From positions 1 to 64,000 of the forward strand of contig JAQUWL010000010.1 in the NCBI GenBank assembly GCA_028692875.1: a stretch of 64,000 nucleotides of DNA, read 5' to 3'. How positions within the stretch are numbered: position 1 is the first letter of the stretch; each line of letters opens with the position of its first letter. This document shows, piece by piece, positions 1 to 7,442 of this stretch. The position numbers were made by a program, and so were the translations under genes. Source of the stretch: Sulfurospirillaceae bacterium. GTDB taxonomy: Bacteria; Campylobacterota; Campylobacteria; Campylobacterales; Sulfurospirillaceae. The notes beneath the pieces are model-generated. The model was not told the DNA's origin, did not search any database, and saw nothing but the letters and a program-made list of their open reading frames with translations.

Positions 1-2
1 TT

Positions 3-3000
3 GACTCAAGTGGTGACTATACAGTAACAGGCGACTTCAACTCTTTGGCAGCGGGTGAAACAAAAGAGGTAACCTTCCAATATGTTGCGATAGATAATAG
101 TGTAAATCAAACAAACGGAGAGTCAAAAACTTCTGAGCCAAAAACAGTTACATTGACCATCACAGGAACGAACGATGCGCCTGTAGCAGTAGTGGAAGAG
201 AATTTTGGTGTTTATGAGGATGGTGTTATCGTAAATGGACAATTAGTGGCTAATGACATTGATAGTGATGATGACGCCTCAACTCTTACTTATTCATTGG
301 TTGGTGATGCACCAGTGGGATTTGTGCTTAATGCAAATGGAAGTTATGTTTTTGACCCATCCAATGAAGCATACCAATCATTGTCTACTGGGCAGACTCA
401 AGATGTAAGTTTCACTTGGATAGCAACAGACAGTCATGGCGCAACAACAAATGAGCAGACAGTAACAATAACAGTTACAGGAACAAACGATGCTCCGGTG
501 TTAGACTTAAATGGTATGGAAACACCATATACAGAGTCTTTTGAAAATCTTCTTACCACTGCCAACACTTGGACGGTTATCACAAATCCTGTCGGCGATG
601 GCGGTATGGTGTGGAATACACAAGGCGGTTTAGGCTATGGCTTGGAAGTTCAAAATGGCAATGTAGGTGGCTCTTTAGCTTCTGATGGAGATGTCCATGC
701 AGAGCTTGATTCGTATGGTCTTGTAACAATGTCAACAACAGTTGTTATTCCAGTAGGCGAAGATGGTGCCACACTTACTTTTGATTATAAACCACGACCT
801 GGAAGCGAAACTGATAGTGATATGAGAGTAACATTGGGCGATACGACATTTACCATCAATGGAACAGGCTCTATCGTAGGACTTGATGGTGCTACGGTTG
901 TTACCAATGCAAATGGCTGGATGAGTGTTACTGCCAATATTTCTGGCTTGAGCGAAGGCGCAAATACCCTCTCTTTTGAAGGACTTGGGGTTTCAAATGG
1001 CTTAGGTGCTTATCTTGACAACATTGCCTTAAGTGTTGATGCTGGAAATAACCATGAAGCGACATTTACAGAAAATGGTGCATCTGTAGCTATTGCGGAT
1101 GTTGATGCTCAGATCACGGATGTTGATGATGCGAACATTGAAAGTGCTACGGTTACATTAACCAATGCGTTTGATGGCGATTTCCTTGTAGCTGGAACAA
1201 TGCCAGCGGGCATCACTGCGGTTGTGTTAGGAAATACGGCAACATTGACAGGCTCTGCAACATTGGCGGATTATCAAAATGCGATTAAAGCCATATCTTT
1301 TGGAAGTGAGAGCGAAAATCCAGATACAACAGACAGAGTTATCAAAGTGACCGTAAATGATGGCAATGACAATAGCAACACAGCGACAACGACTGTACAC
1401 GTAATAGCGGTTAATGACGCTCCAATCGCCGTTGATGACGCATATATGGGTCAAAACCTCATCGTAAACGGAAGTTTTGAAGATGTTACGGTAGCCAATA
1501 CTCAAGGTTGGGGTGTGAATGCAAGTGCTATAAATGGCTGGAATTTTTCAGGAAGCACATACATGGAAGTTGTCAATGATGGCTACGGTGGGGTAGACGC
1601 TACAGGAGATAGAATGCTTGACATGGATGCAAGTCCAGCAAATATGACTATATCACAAGTGGTTGCGGGTGTAGAAGCAGGTAAATCTTATCAGCTAACT
1701 TTTGATACTGCTGAGCGAGCAAGTTCTGATTCTGTGCTCGAAGTATATTGGAATGGTGCTTTGATTTCTACCATTGTTTCAGATAGTCAAGCAACGACTT
1801 CAAATACATTGGTTGTTGAGGGTATTGCAGGTGAAAATACGTTAACATTTAAAGAAGTTGGAACACTAGACAATTCAGGCACATTCCTTGACAATGTACA
1901 GCTAAAAGCCATCAATGCAGAGTTTATCCTAAGCGAAGATACTCCAAAAGTGTTAAATGTTTTGGCAAATGACATTGATGTCGATAGCACACTTAGCATA
2001 ACAGGATTTGACAATGTTGTTGGAGGAGCCGTGGTCGCAAACGCTGATGGAACGGTTACATTTACACCGACGGCAGAATATAGTGGTTTTGCGAGTTTTG
2101 AGTATACGATAAGCGATGGCGAGCTTACAGATACAGCGAGCGTTTCACTCTATGTAACACCGGTAAACGATGCACCAGTAGTTGATAGTAAGAGCTTCGT
2201 GATGTTCAGCGACTCCGCAAATCTAAATCTCAACTTGAGTGCTTCAGATATCGAAGGCGATACATTGAGTGTTACAGTTACAGGACTTCCGACAAATGGT
2301 GTTGTTATGTTGGCAAATGAAACAGTAGTTGGCGATGGAGCTACCTTGAGTCTTGCTCAGTTTGAGGGCTTGAGGTTTGATGCTTCAGGTGCTGGCAATA
2401 GTGCATTTAGCTATCAAGTTTCCGATGGAAATGGTGGTACGGCAGATGGAACTGTAAATTTCTCTATCGGGGCAAATGTAGCACCAGATGGTTACACACA
2501 GTACAATGGACACTTCTATAGAGATTTTGATAATGGAAATAGAAATGCTGCTACAGATAGAGCAAATAATCAAGATGGAAATGTTGTCCATATCGACGAT
2601 GCACAAGAGAATGCTTTTGTCGATGGTTTGGTCAATGGTGATGTGTGGTTGAATGCGACTGATAGTGGTGGGCAAAATGAGGGTAGTTGGAGAGACTCTG
2701 ATGGCAATCCTCTTACTTATACCAACTGGGCAGCTGGAGAGCCGAACAACGTTATAACAGGATGGTGGCTTTGGAAAACAGATGAAGACTATGCAGAGAT
2801 GTATAACGGTGGCAAGTGGAACGATATTAAGGATAGCGATAGCAACCATATCGTTGTTGAAAAAGATGTTGCCAATGCTTTAAATGGCACAAACGGCGAT
2901 GATACGATGGCATACTCCAACGATGCTACAAGCATAAATGGTGGAGATGGAGTCGACACATTGCTTTTTGCGAAAAATAGCACTGTCAATTTTAACAACA

Positions 3001-3281
3001 TTACTGACCTGACCATAAGCAACATCGAAGTTCTTGACCTTACTCAAGCAAATGTTGCCATCACAAATCTAAATCCTCAAGATGTGCTTGACATCACAGA
3101 TGATGCAAATACGATTCTTAAGGTTTTGGGCGATAGCGGTGATAGCGTTAGCGGTAGTGGCTGGAGTGTAAGTGCTGATGCAACAGGTTTGGACGATGGA
3201 TTTGACCGATACGAAGCAACAATCGGTAGAGATCTTATCAAGATTGATATCCAAGATGATATACATACAGATTTCAATTGA
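3..3281 (+). CDS. LapA/BapA-type giant repeat adhesin, C-terminal part (5' end outside window)
   Basis: This is the C-terminal part of a very large surface adhesin; the frame is already open at base 3. Visible are four cadherin/VCBS-like repeat ends closing in GTNDAP or VNDAP, two beta-sandwich blocks resembling carbohydrate-binding jelly rolls (about residues 160-330 and 460-620 of the visible part), a C-type-lectin-like domain (about 815-940, with GEPNN and KWND signatures), and an RTX-like GGDGVDTL stretch before the C-terminus, where type I secretion signals usually lie. Composition is rich in N, D, T and G with almost no cysteine, as in secreted repeat proteins. A LapG-type protease gene starts on its stop codon, the classical partner that releases such adhesins from the cell. 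Type I export and a role in biofilm or surface attachment are inferred from the family. Confidence 0.85.
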   Translation, partial: DSSGDYTVTGDFNSLAAGETKEVTFQYVAIDNSVNQTNGESKTSEPKTVTLTITGTNDAPVAVVEENFGVYEDGVIVNGQLVANDIDSDDDASTLTYSLVGDAPVGFVLNANGSYVFDPSNEAYQSLSTGQTQDVSFTWIATDSHGATTNEQTVTITVTGTNDAPVLDLNGMETPYTESFENLLTTANTWTVITNPVGDGGMVWNTQGGLGYGLEVQNGNVGGSLASDGDVHAELDSYGLVTMSTTVVIPVGEDGATLTFDYKPRPGSETDSDMRVTLGDTTFTINGTGSIVGLDGATVVTNANGWMSVTANISGLSEGANTLSFEGLGVSNGLGAYLDNIALSVDAGNNHEATFTENGASVAIADVDAQITDVDDANIESATVTLTNAFDGDFLVAGTMPAGITAVVLGNTATLTGSATLADYQNAIKAISFGSESENPDTTDRVIKVTVNDGNDNSNTATTTVHVIAVNDAPIAVDDAYMGQNLIVNGSFEDVTVANTQGWGVNASAINGWNFSGSTYMEVVNDGYGGVDATGDRMLDMDASPANMTISQVVAGVEAGKSYQLTFDTAERASSDSVLEVYWNGALISTIVSDSQATTSNTLVVEGIAGENTLTFKEVGTLDNSGTFLDNVQLKAINAEFILSEDTPKVLNVLANDIDVDSTLSITGFDNVVGGAVVANADGTVTFTPTAEYSGFASFEYTISDGELTDTASVSLYVTPVNDAPVVDSKSFVMFSDSANLNLNLSASDIEGDTLSVTVTGLPTNGVVMLANETVVGDGATLSLAQFEGLRFDASGAGNSAFSYQVSDGNGGTADGTVNFSIGANVAPDGYTQYNGHFYRDFDNGNRNAATDRANNQDGNVVHIDDAQENAFVDGLVNGDVWLNATDSGGQNEGSWRDSDGNPLTYTNWAAGEPNNVITGWWLWKTDEDYAEMYNGGKWNDIKDSDSNHIVVEKDVANALNGTNGDDTMAYSNDATSINGGDGVDTLLFAKNSTVNFNNITDLTISNIEVLDLTQANVAITNLNPQDVLDITDDANTILKVLGDSGDSVSGSGWSVSADATGLDDGFDRYEATIGRDLIKIDIQDDIHTDFN

Positions 3282-3382
3282 TGAGCTATAAAAAGCTTGT
3301 CTTTGGTTGTCTATTTCTCGTCCTACATGTAGGACTTTGGGGAGGGGAGTTTGTCCTCTGCCCCTCTTTTTTTAAAATATAG
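3281..3382 (+). pseudogene. Truncated duplicate of the lapG 5' end (33 codons)
   Basis: An ATG overlaps the adhesin stop (ATGA). The 33 codons encode a signal-anchor-like peptide (MSYKKLVFGCLFLVLHVGLW...) that ends in TAG at 3380. From codon 12 it matches residues 16-35 of the intact LapG-like protein starting at 3808, and the DNA is identical over 46 bases (3314-3359 against 3853-3898). This was probably the original start of lapG, directly coupled to the adhesin, before the zeta-toxin cassette split it off. It may still be translated as a short useless peptide. Confidence 0.7.
3314..3359 (+). repeat. 46-bp direct repeat, left copy (lapG 5' duplication)
   Basis: This stretch is identical, base for base, to 3853-3898 and continues imperfectly for about 14 more bases into a run of T. 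Each copy contains the palindrome TACATGTA near its left end (3324 and 3863). The two copies bracket the zeta-toxin remnant and its neighbour. Confidence 0.9.
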
Positions 3383-3435
3383 TGAAGTGCAATTTGTGTT
3401 ATAATAGGCTAACTAAAAGGCTAAAAGAGGGGTAA

Positions 3436-3627
3436 ATGAGGTTAACTATTGTAGCTGGTGCCAATGGTAGTGGAAAAACAACATTTGCTCTTTCGTATGC
3501 CAAGTTTCGCTCAATAGAGTTTGTCAATGCCGATGATGAATTTGAAGAAGTTGCGAATTTTGCAGATGGCGAACTGACCATTTTGCACGAAGCTTATTAC
3601 TGTATGTTTACTGAAGGACTTGTATGA
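3436..3627 (+). pseudogene. Zeta-toxin family remnant, internally deleted
   Basis: The 63-residue product begins with a perfect P-loop of the zeta-toxin/AAA kinase kind (GANGSGKTT at residues 8-16), followed by a short stretch typical of the zeta N-terminus. It then jumps to a peptide (ADGELTILHEAYYCMF) resembling the C-terminal end of small bacterial zeta-like proteins. Full members are about 190-280 residues, so most of the fold, including the UDP-sugar-binding part, is missing. An AGAGGGG ribosome site lies 4 bases before the ATG and a TATAAT box is at 3400. The stop overlaps the next ORF (ATGA). It is unlikely to be an active toxin. Confidence 0.65.
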
Positions 3628-3824
3628 AAACAATTGAAAATTATAAATTTAGAGATACGATTTTAAGAATAGGCAAAAAAGCAGTCAAAGAAGCGCAAGC
3701 AAGAAGTCTTGCCAATGGCGTTCCAAATGTTTTTAGTCGAGACGGTGTTCCTTATTTTCAAATGCCAAACGGCGAAATTACCTCAAAAGTACCAAAAGAG
3801 TATAAGAGTGTTTACAACCAATAG
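3624..3824 (+). CDS. Small zeta-associated protein of unknown function
   Basis: A 66-residue basic protein overlaps the zeta remnant by 4 bases, so the two are translationally coupled. It has an N-terminal helix rich in K, R and A (RIGKKAVKEAQARS) and then VFSRDGVPYFQMPNGEI, which looks like a small beta hairpin. There are no membrane segments. Its position suggests that it is the antitoxin or partner of the zeta-like protein, but I do not recognise a named family. It appears intact although the toxin next to it is not. Confidence 0.55.
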   Translation: MKTIENYKFRDTILRIGKKAVKEAQARSLANGVPNVFSRDGVPYFQMPNGEITSKVPKEYKSVYNQ

Positions 3825-4467
3825 GCTAGGATTTTTTGGCTTTATCGCTTTGTTTCTCGTCCTACATGTAGGACTTTGGGGAGGGGAGTTTGTCCTCTCT
3901 CCTTCTTTTTTTGATTCGTTAAAAACTCCAAAATCCAAAGCAATTTTCAAAGATTATGAGCGATTTATGAACGATGCCACCCAAAAACCTCTACATGTAA
4001 AGCTTGAAATGGTCAATTTTTATATAAACTCTATCAACGGCTCTTATGATGAGCAGTCGTATCAGGCGGAGGATTATTGGGCGAGCAGAGGCGAGTTTTT
4101 GGCTTTGGGACGTGGGGATTGTGAGGATTATGTCATCACAAAATACTACACACTGAAAGATTTAGGAGTTGCATTGGAGTCGATGGCGTTGTGTGTCGTT
4201 AAGGAGAAGTACACAAAACAAGACCATATGGTGTTGCTCTTATGGATAAATCCAAACGAAGAAGCCCTTATTTTGGACAATCTTAGCTTTAAAATCCTGC
4301 CACAAAGCAAACGCACAGACTTACATGTAGAGCAGTGTATGAATGAAAATGGATATTTTAAACTTACAAAAGAGGGTTTGATAAATCCCACAAAATCTCG
4401 CATCATCATTCCTGCTTATGAAAAGATGCTTCAAAAGACAAAGACTGAAATGCTTTGGAGAAGATAG
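3808..4467 (+). CDS. lapG: LapG-like periplasmic cysteine protease (BTLCP, peptidase C93)
   Basis: This transglutaminase-like cysteine protease belongs to the family that cuts LapA-type adhesins in the periplasm to release biofilm cells. From the GTG at 3808 it has 219 residues with a hydrophobic signal/anchor (about 7-24). The catalytic Cys105 lies in the family signature RGDCEDY, with His140 in QDHMV and Asp157 in ILDN. A longer in-frame reading back to 3709 would run through the upstream cassette, so I take 3808, the first start near the signal sequence. The 5' end is a repaired duplicate: its original start is probably at 3281. The adhesin directly upstream is the obvious substrate. No LapD gene is visible here, so control by cyclic-di-GMP cannot be seen. 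Confidence 0.82.
   Translation: MFTTNRLGFFGFIALFLVLHVGLWGGEFVLSPSFFDSLKTPKSKAIFKDYERFMNDATQKPLHVKLEMVNFYINSINGSYDEQSYQAEDYWASRGEFLALGRGDCEDYVITKYYTLKDLGVALESMALCVVKEKYTKQDHMVLLLWINPNEEALILDNLSFKILPQSKRTDLHVEQCMNENGYFKLTKEGLINPTKSRIIIPAYEKMLQKTKTEMLWRR
3853..3898 (+). repeat. 46-bp direct repeat, right copy
   Basis: This is the second copy of the repeat at 3314-3359. It encodes residues 16-31 of the intact LapG-like protein and carries TACATGTA at 3863-3870. Confidence 0.9.
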
Positions 4468-5124
4468 TTATCTTTTAGCAATCCCCACTTTTTGTGGACG
4501 TATCGTTAAGTCAGTCACAACCCCTTGAATTTGCAAGACATCCCACACGCTCTTAGCGATAGTTTGGGGCAAAAGATGGGTCGCTTCATCATCGCTAGGT
4601 TTAAAATGCAGTTCGTCAAAAAACGGCGTTTGGGTCATATCTGGGTTAATAGACGTTACTTTTACACCACTCTTTCGCACCTCCTCAAATAAACAATGTC
4701 CAAAATCTCTCAACCCGCTTTTGGTTGCCGTGTAAAGGGCGGAGTATTTGGCGTGGCGTGTGGCTTCGATGGAGGTAATGTTTATGATGTGCCCTTGCGT
4801 TTTTTGGAGTGAGCGCAAGCAGAGGCTTGAGAGAACGATGGGTGCAGTTAGGTTGATGTCGATGAGGTTTTTAATTTTGGCAATGCTGAGTGTTTCGTGC
4901 GGGTCAAACAGCCCAATACCAGCGCAGTTTATGAGAACATCGACCTCGTGGGTTTTAAGCCACTCTTTGACTTTTGTTTCAAGGGCTTCAGTATCTCGCA
5001 AATCACACGTTATGTCCGCTTCTTTTCGTCCGATATTGAAAACCTGATAATCTTTACATGTAAGGATATCTTTTATCGCTTTGCCGATACCACTACTTCC
5101 GCCAGTCATTAAAATCTTTTTCAT
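4468..5124 (-). CDS. Short-chain dehydrogenase/reductase
   Basis: A classical SDR of 218 residues. The Rossmann nucleotide-binding motif is TGGSSGIG (residues 7-14), the structural motif is NCAG (66-69), and the catalytic residues are Ser118 and the YTATK motif with Tyr131 and Lys135. An acidic residue at the end of the second strand is not seen (it reads IGRKEAD), which suits NADP(H) better than NAD(H). The substrate cannot be told. It ends exactly where the convergent lapG ends, and its start overlaps the upstream radical SAM gene by 4 bases, so the two are cotranscribed. Confidence 0.85.
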   Translation of the reverse strand: MKKILMTGGSSGIGKAIKDILTCKDYQVFNIGRKEADITCDLRDTEALETKVKEWLKTHEVDVLINCAGIGLFDPHETLSIAKIKNLIDINLTAPIVLSSLCLRSLQKTQGHIINITSIEATRHAKYSALYTATKSGLRDFGHCLFEEVRKSGVKVTSINPDMTQTPFFDELHFKPSDDEATHLLPQTIAKSVWDVLQIQGVVTDLTIRPQKVGIAKR

Positions 5125-6344
5125 AAAATTCCTTTTATTTTTTGCATATACGCCTTTACCATCGCCTCTTCAAAGGCTTCATTATTGGCGTATTCTTTTC
5201 CGAAAACCTTTTGCCACAGACTCTCATCTTCCATGCACATATAAAAAAAGACCTCGTTGTGCCACGGAACAAAAGCGTTATAAAGAGTGCTAAACATCTC
5301 CTCTTTGAGGCTTAGAGGATAGGAGTATTTTCCACTCGCATCCACTAATAGCATTTGCAAAATCTTACTGCTTTGTGCACGTAGTCGTATCTTTTTCAAT
5401 ACAGGTTTGATAAAAGTGAGTGTGCCCATTGACACGAGTGCAACTTCTTTACATGTAAAGCGTTCAAGAAGCTCTTTAGCAATAGCGGTGTACGCTTCTT
5501 GCCACCTCTCAAACAACACGATAGGATGAAAGTGAAAGCCCACAAGTACGCCTTTGTCTGCCAAAGTTCTAGCACTTTGGATACGCTCTTCCAGTGAGGC
5601 AGTGCGTTTTTCTTCATGGTCGATGATGACTTGAGGGTTGAGTGACCATGTGCACAGAACATTTTTGGGAATCTCGTTTTCAAACAGATAAGCAATGTTG
5701 TTCGACTTGCTCTTAAGCTCCAAAATGACGTTGGGATTTTTTTGCGCAAATGCTAAAAGTGCTTCAAGTAAGCCACTATGATTCCCCCACATTAAAGAGT
5801 CTGAAGATTGCCCTGTTCCGATGTGGTAAGTTTTATGCGGGTCAAGCTTAAGATTTTCAAGTTTTTTGGCGAAGTTTTTATCAAAGGAGATAGTGTTGTT
5901 TTTGTAAAAACTTTGGATGGAGCAGTACGAGCAGTCAAACCCACAGCTCTCTACCGCATCCAAGGTCATAAGGTTGCAACAGCGTGTTTTAGGTGATGCC
6001 ACAGGACAAGAGCCTAGAGCTAAACTCTCTTTTTCGATTTCTTCAATCTTAAAGGTTTCTTTTTTAAAATCTATCGGTGTTTTAGGGTAATGTTTTGGCG
6101 TATTTTTTAACTTTTCATAGGTTTTTTGAAGTGAAGTCAAGGCCTCTTTTTTGCTCTTTTTATCCTCCCAAAATGTTTCGATGTCCTCGCCCCACATCTG
6201 CAAATCGACGGCGATGACGATAAGTTGCTGAGTTTGCGAAAAACTCAAGCGATACTCCTTTGCTTTGTTTTCTAAAAAAGTTTGACTCTTTACATGTAAG
6301 CTTTTAAAAGCGGTATTTTCACAGGTTTTTTTAAAATCGTGCAT
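5121..6344 (-). CDS. SPL-family radical SAM protein (spore photoproduct lyase-like)
   Basis: This 407-residue protein resembles SplB-type radical SAM enzymes. The [4Fe-4S]/SAM motif is CX3CX2C at Cys134, Cys138 and Cys141 (CGFDCSYC), which is the spacing expected for radical SAM enzymes. The N-terminal 110 residues are charged and helical, as in SPL proteins of non-sporulating bacteria. The true SplB reaction is repair of the spore photoproduct in DNA; here repair of a DNA or nucleoside lesion is only inferred. It overlaps the SDR gene by 4 bases and the nucleosidase by 14 bases, so three genes form one leftward unit. Confidence 0.72.
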   Translation of the reverse strand: MHDFKKTCENTAFKSLHVKSQTFLENKAKEYRLSFSQTQQLIVIAVDLQMWGEDIETFWEDKKSKKEALTSLQKTYEKLKNTPKHYPKTPIDFKKETFKIEEIEKESLALGSCPVASPKTRCCNLMTLDAVESCGFDCSYCSIQSFYKNNTISFDKNFAKKLENLKLDPHKTYHIGTGQSSDSLMWGNHSGLLEALLAFAQKNPNVILELKSKSNNIAYLFENEIPKNVLCTWSLNPQVIIDHEEKRTASLEERIQSARTLADKGVLVGFHFHPIVLFERWQEAYTAIAKELLERFTCKEVALVSMGTLTFIKPVLKKIRLRAQSSKILQMLLVDASGKYSYPLSLKEEMFSTLYNAFVPWHNEVFFYMCMEDESLWQKVFGKEYANNEAFEEAMVKAYMQKIKGIL

Positions 6345-6861
6345 ATTTTTCCCACACTTTGATACTTTTGTTTATCCAATTTCCGACATCTGTTTTGCTA
6401 GGAATTGTATCTTCCAAATGGTCGGAGACGATTTTAAAAACATATGTCTGAATGCTCTTTGGTATGGTTTGTAAAAAGGTATCGGCTTCCATATCGACCA
6501 AAGTAGTGCTTACATGCAACGCTTTTTGAACAGTCGCATTATGGCTAGAACAGCTCGCAAAAGGCATACCCAAACCCTCGTGCGTGGTGCAAAAAAGTGT
6601 GCCTTTTGCAACGCTTCTATCGACACATCCTGCAATGCCAATGTTGATGGCAACGCATGGCTCATACAGACTAAGCGCATACAAAAGCGCCTCTTTGGTG
6701 TTTTGGCTTCCCATGCCAGAGACTATGAGTGCTATGTCTTTTCCCTCGTAAAGATTGAACGGAATTTTTTCTTTACATGTCAGTTTAAAATGCCCAATAA
6801 TCGGCTTTGCTTCAGCCACCAGTGCGGTGTGAATGAGGGTGTGAATGTTTCTAGTAGACAT
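6331..6861 (-). CDS. Nucleosidase of the PNP/UDP phosphorylase superfamily (MTA/SAH nucleosidase-like)
   Basis: The 176-residue product has the layout of a small 5'-methylthioadenosine/SAH nucleosidase: a VAEAKPI start segment, a glycine-rich VSGMGSQNT phosphate/ribose loop, a NIGIAGCVD strand, and VDMEADTF, which matches the VxMEx ribose-binding motif. It is shorter than Pfs (about 230). I chose the ATG at 6861; the frame extends to 6906, but that would run deep into the toxin gene upstream. Its coupling with an SPL-type radical SAM gene suggests disposal of the adenosyl by-product or salvage of an odd nucleoside (inference). Confidence 0.65.
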   Translation of the reverse strand: MSTRNIHTLIHTALVAEAKPIIGHFKLTCKEKIPFNLYEGKDIALIVSGMGSQNTKEALLYALSLYEPCVAINIGIAGCVDRSVAKGTLFCTTHEGLGMPFASCSSHNATVQKALHVSTTLVDMEADTFLQTIPKSIQTYVFKIVSDHLEDTIPSKTDVGNWINKSIKVWEKYARF

Positions 6862-7126
6862 CGTCATGCGCACCGATGTCAAGTAAAATAATTTCATTTT
6901 CAACAATGATAAAATCTAAAATAATGCGGTACAGCAAGTCCAAAGAGACGGAATAAAATGCTTTAAGATTGCCTTGCAGTTTATGCAAACGCAAAGAGGG
7001 ATGGTGTGGATTGGCACTTAAAAGTGTCAGCGTTTTTTCGTATTTGCTGTGCATTTCGGGGTGTTTTTTGAAAAATTTGAGCGATTTTTTAAAGTATTCG
7101 TCCGTTCGGGTAATGTTATAAGGCAT
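6851..7126 (-). CDS. RelE/ParE-superfamily toxin
   Basis: A 91-residue protein of the YoeB/RelE fold: KKSLKFFKKHP helix, LRLHKLQGNLKAFYSVSLDLLYRIIL core strands, and a C-terminal LLDIGAHDDVY, which carries the HD-x-VY ending typical of RelE/YafQ mRNA-interferase relatives. It overlaps its antitoxin by 11 bases. RNA cleavage at the ribosome is the family activity. It appears full length. Confidence 0.82.
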   Translation of the reverse strand: MPYNITRTDEYFKKSLKFFKKHPEMHSKYEKTLTLLSANPHHPSLRLHKLQGNLKAFYSVSLDLLYRIILDFIIVENEIILLDIGAHDDVY

Positions 7127-7370
7127 TGCGTAGCTCGTTTAGATGCTCTTCCACGCTTTGCGTTTTAAAACGCCCCTCTTTAATTTCTTGCATCGTCTCT
7201 TCATAAAGTCGGTCAAGTTCCAGCTCACGCAACTGCTTATAGCGCTCAATGTCGATGACGACGTACTTGTTTTTGCCCCGAACGTTGATGATGACTTCGC
7301 TCACGCTCTCAAAGAGCTTATCCAGAAGGCTCACCCCTTTGGTTTTGATGTCATTGGCTGATACGATCAT
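7116..7370 (-). CDS. Phd/YefM-type antitoxin
   Basis: 84 residues with a Phd/YefM N-terminal DNA-binding fold (VSANDIKTKG, VIINVRGKNKYVVIDIERY) and a helical, acidic C-terminal tail (YEETMQEIKEGRF) that would wrap the toxin. It is the first gene of the pair. Just upstream are repeated AATAGTA half-sites (7371-7377 and 7383-7389) and an inverted GTATTAT (7399-7405), a plausible autoregulatory operator. Confidence 0.82.
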   Translation of the reverse strand: MIVSANDIKTKGVSLLDKLFESVSEVIINVRGKNKYVVIDIERYKQLRELELDRLYEETMQEIKEGRFKTQSVEEHLNELRNAL

Positions 7371-7442
7371 AATAGTATCCTTAATAGTACGATTTAGCGT
7401 ATTATAAAGAATGCTTTTGAAAAAGAAGCTTAGAAGGAGAGC

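Noticed and set aside
2385-2849. 154-codon antisense ORF within the adhesin
   Set aside because: Low-complexity translation rich in I, S and C, opposite a clear coding frame; no ribosome site.
3709-3807. N-terminal extension of the LapG-like frame back to 3709
   Set aside because: It would overlap the zeta-associated ORF in another frame and put 33 unrelated residues before the signal sequence.
3314-3898. Classical IS element or CRISPR repeat pair at the 46-bp repeats
   Set aside because: No transposase, no terminal inverted repeats, only two copies and no regular spacer; the repeats are lapG sequence.
5396-5749. 117-codon ORF on the same strand as the SPL gene, shifted frame
   Set aside because: Lies wholly within the SPL coding frame, which has all motifs; the shifted reading has none.
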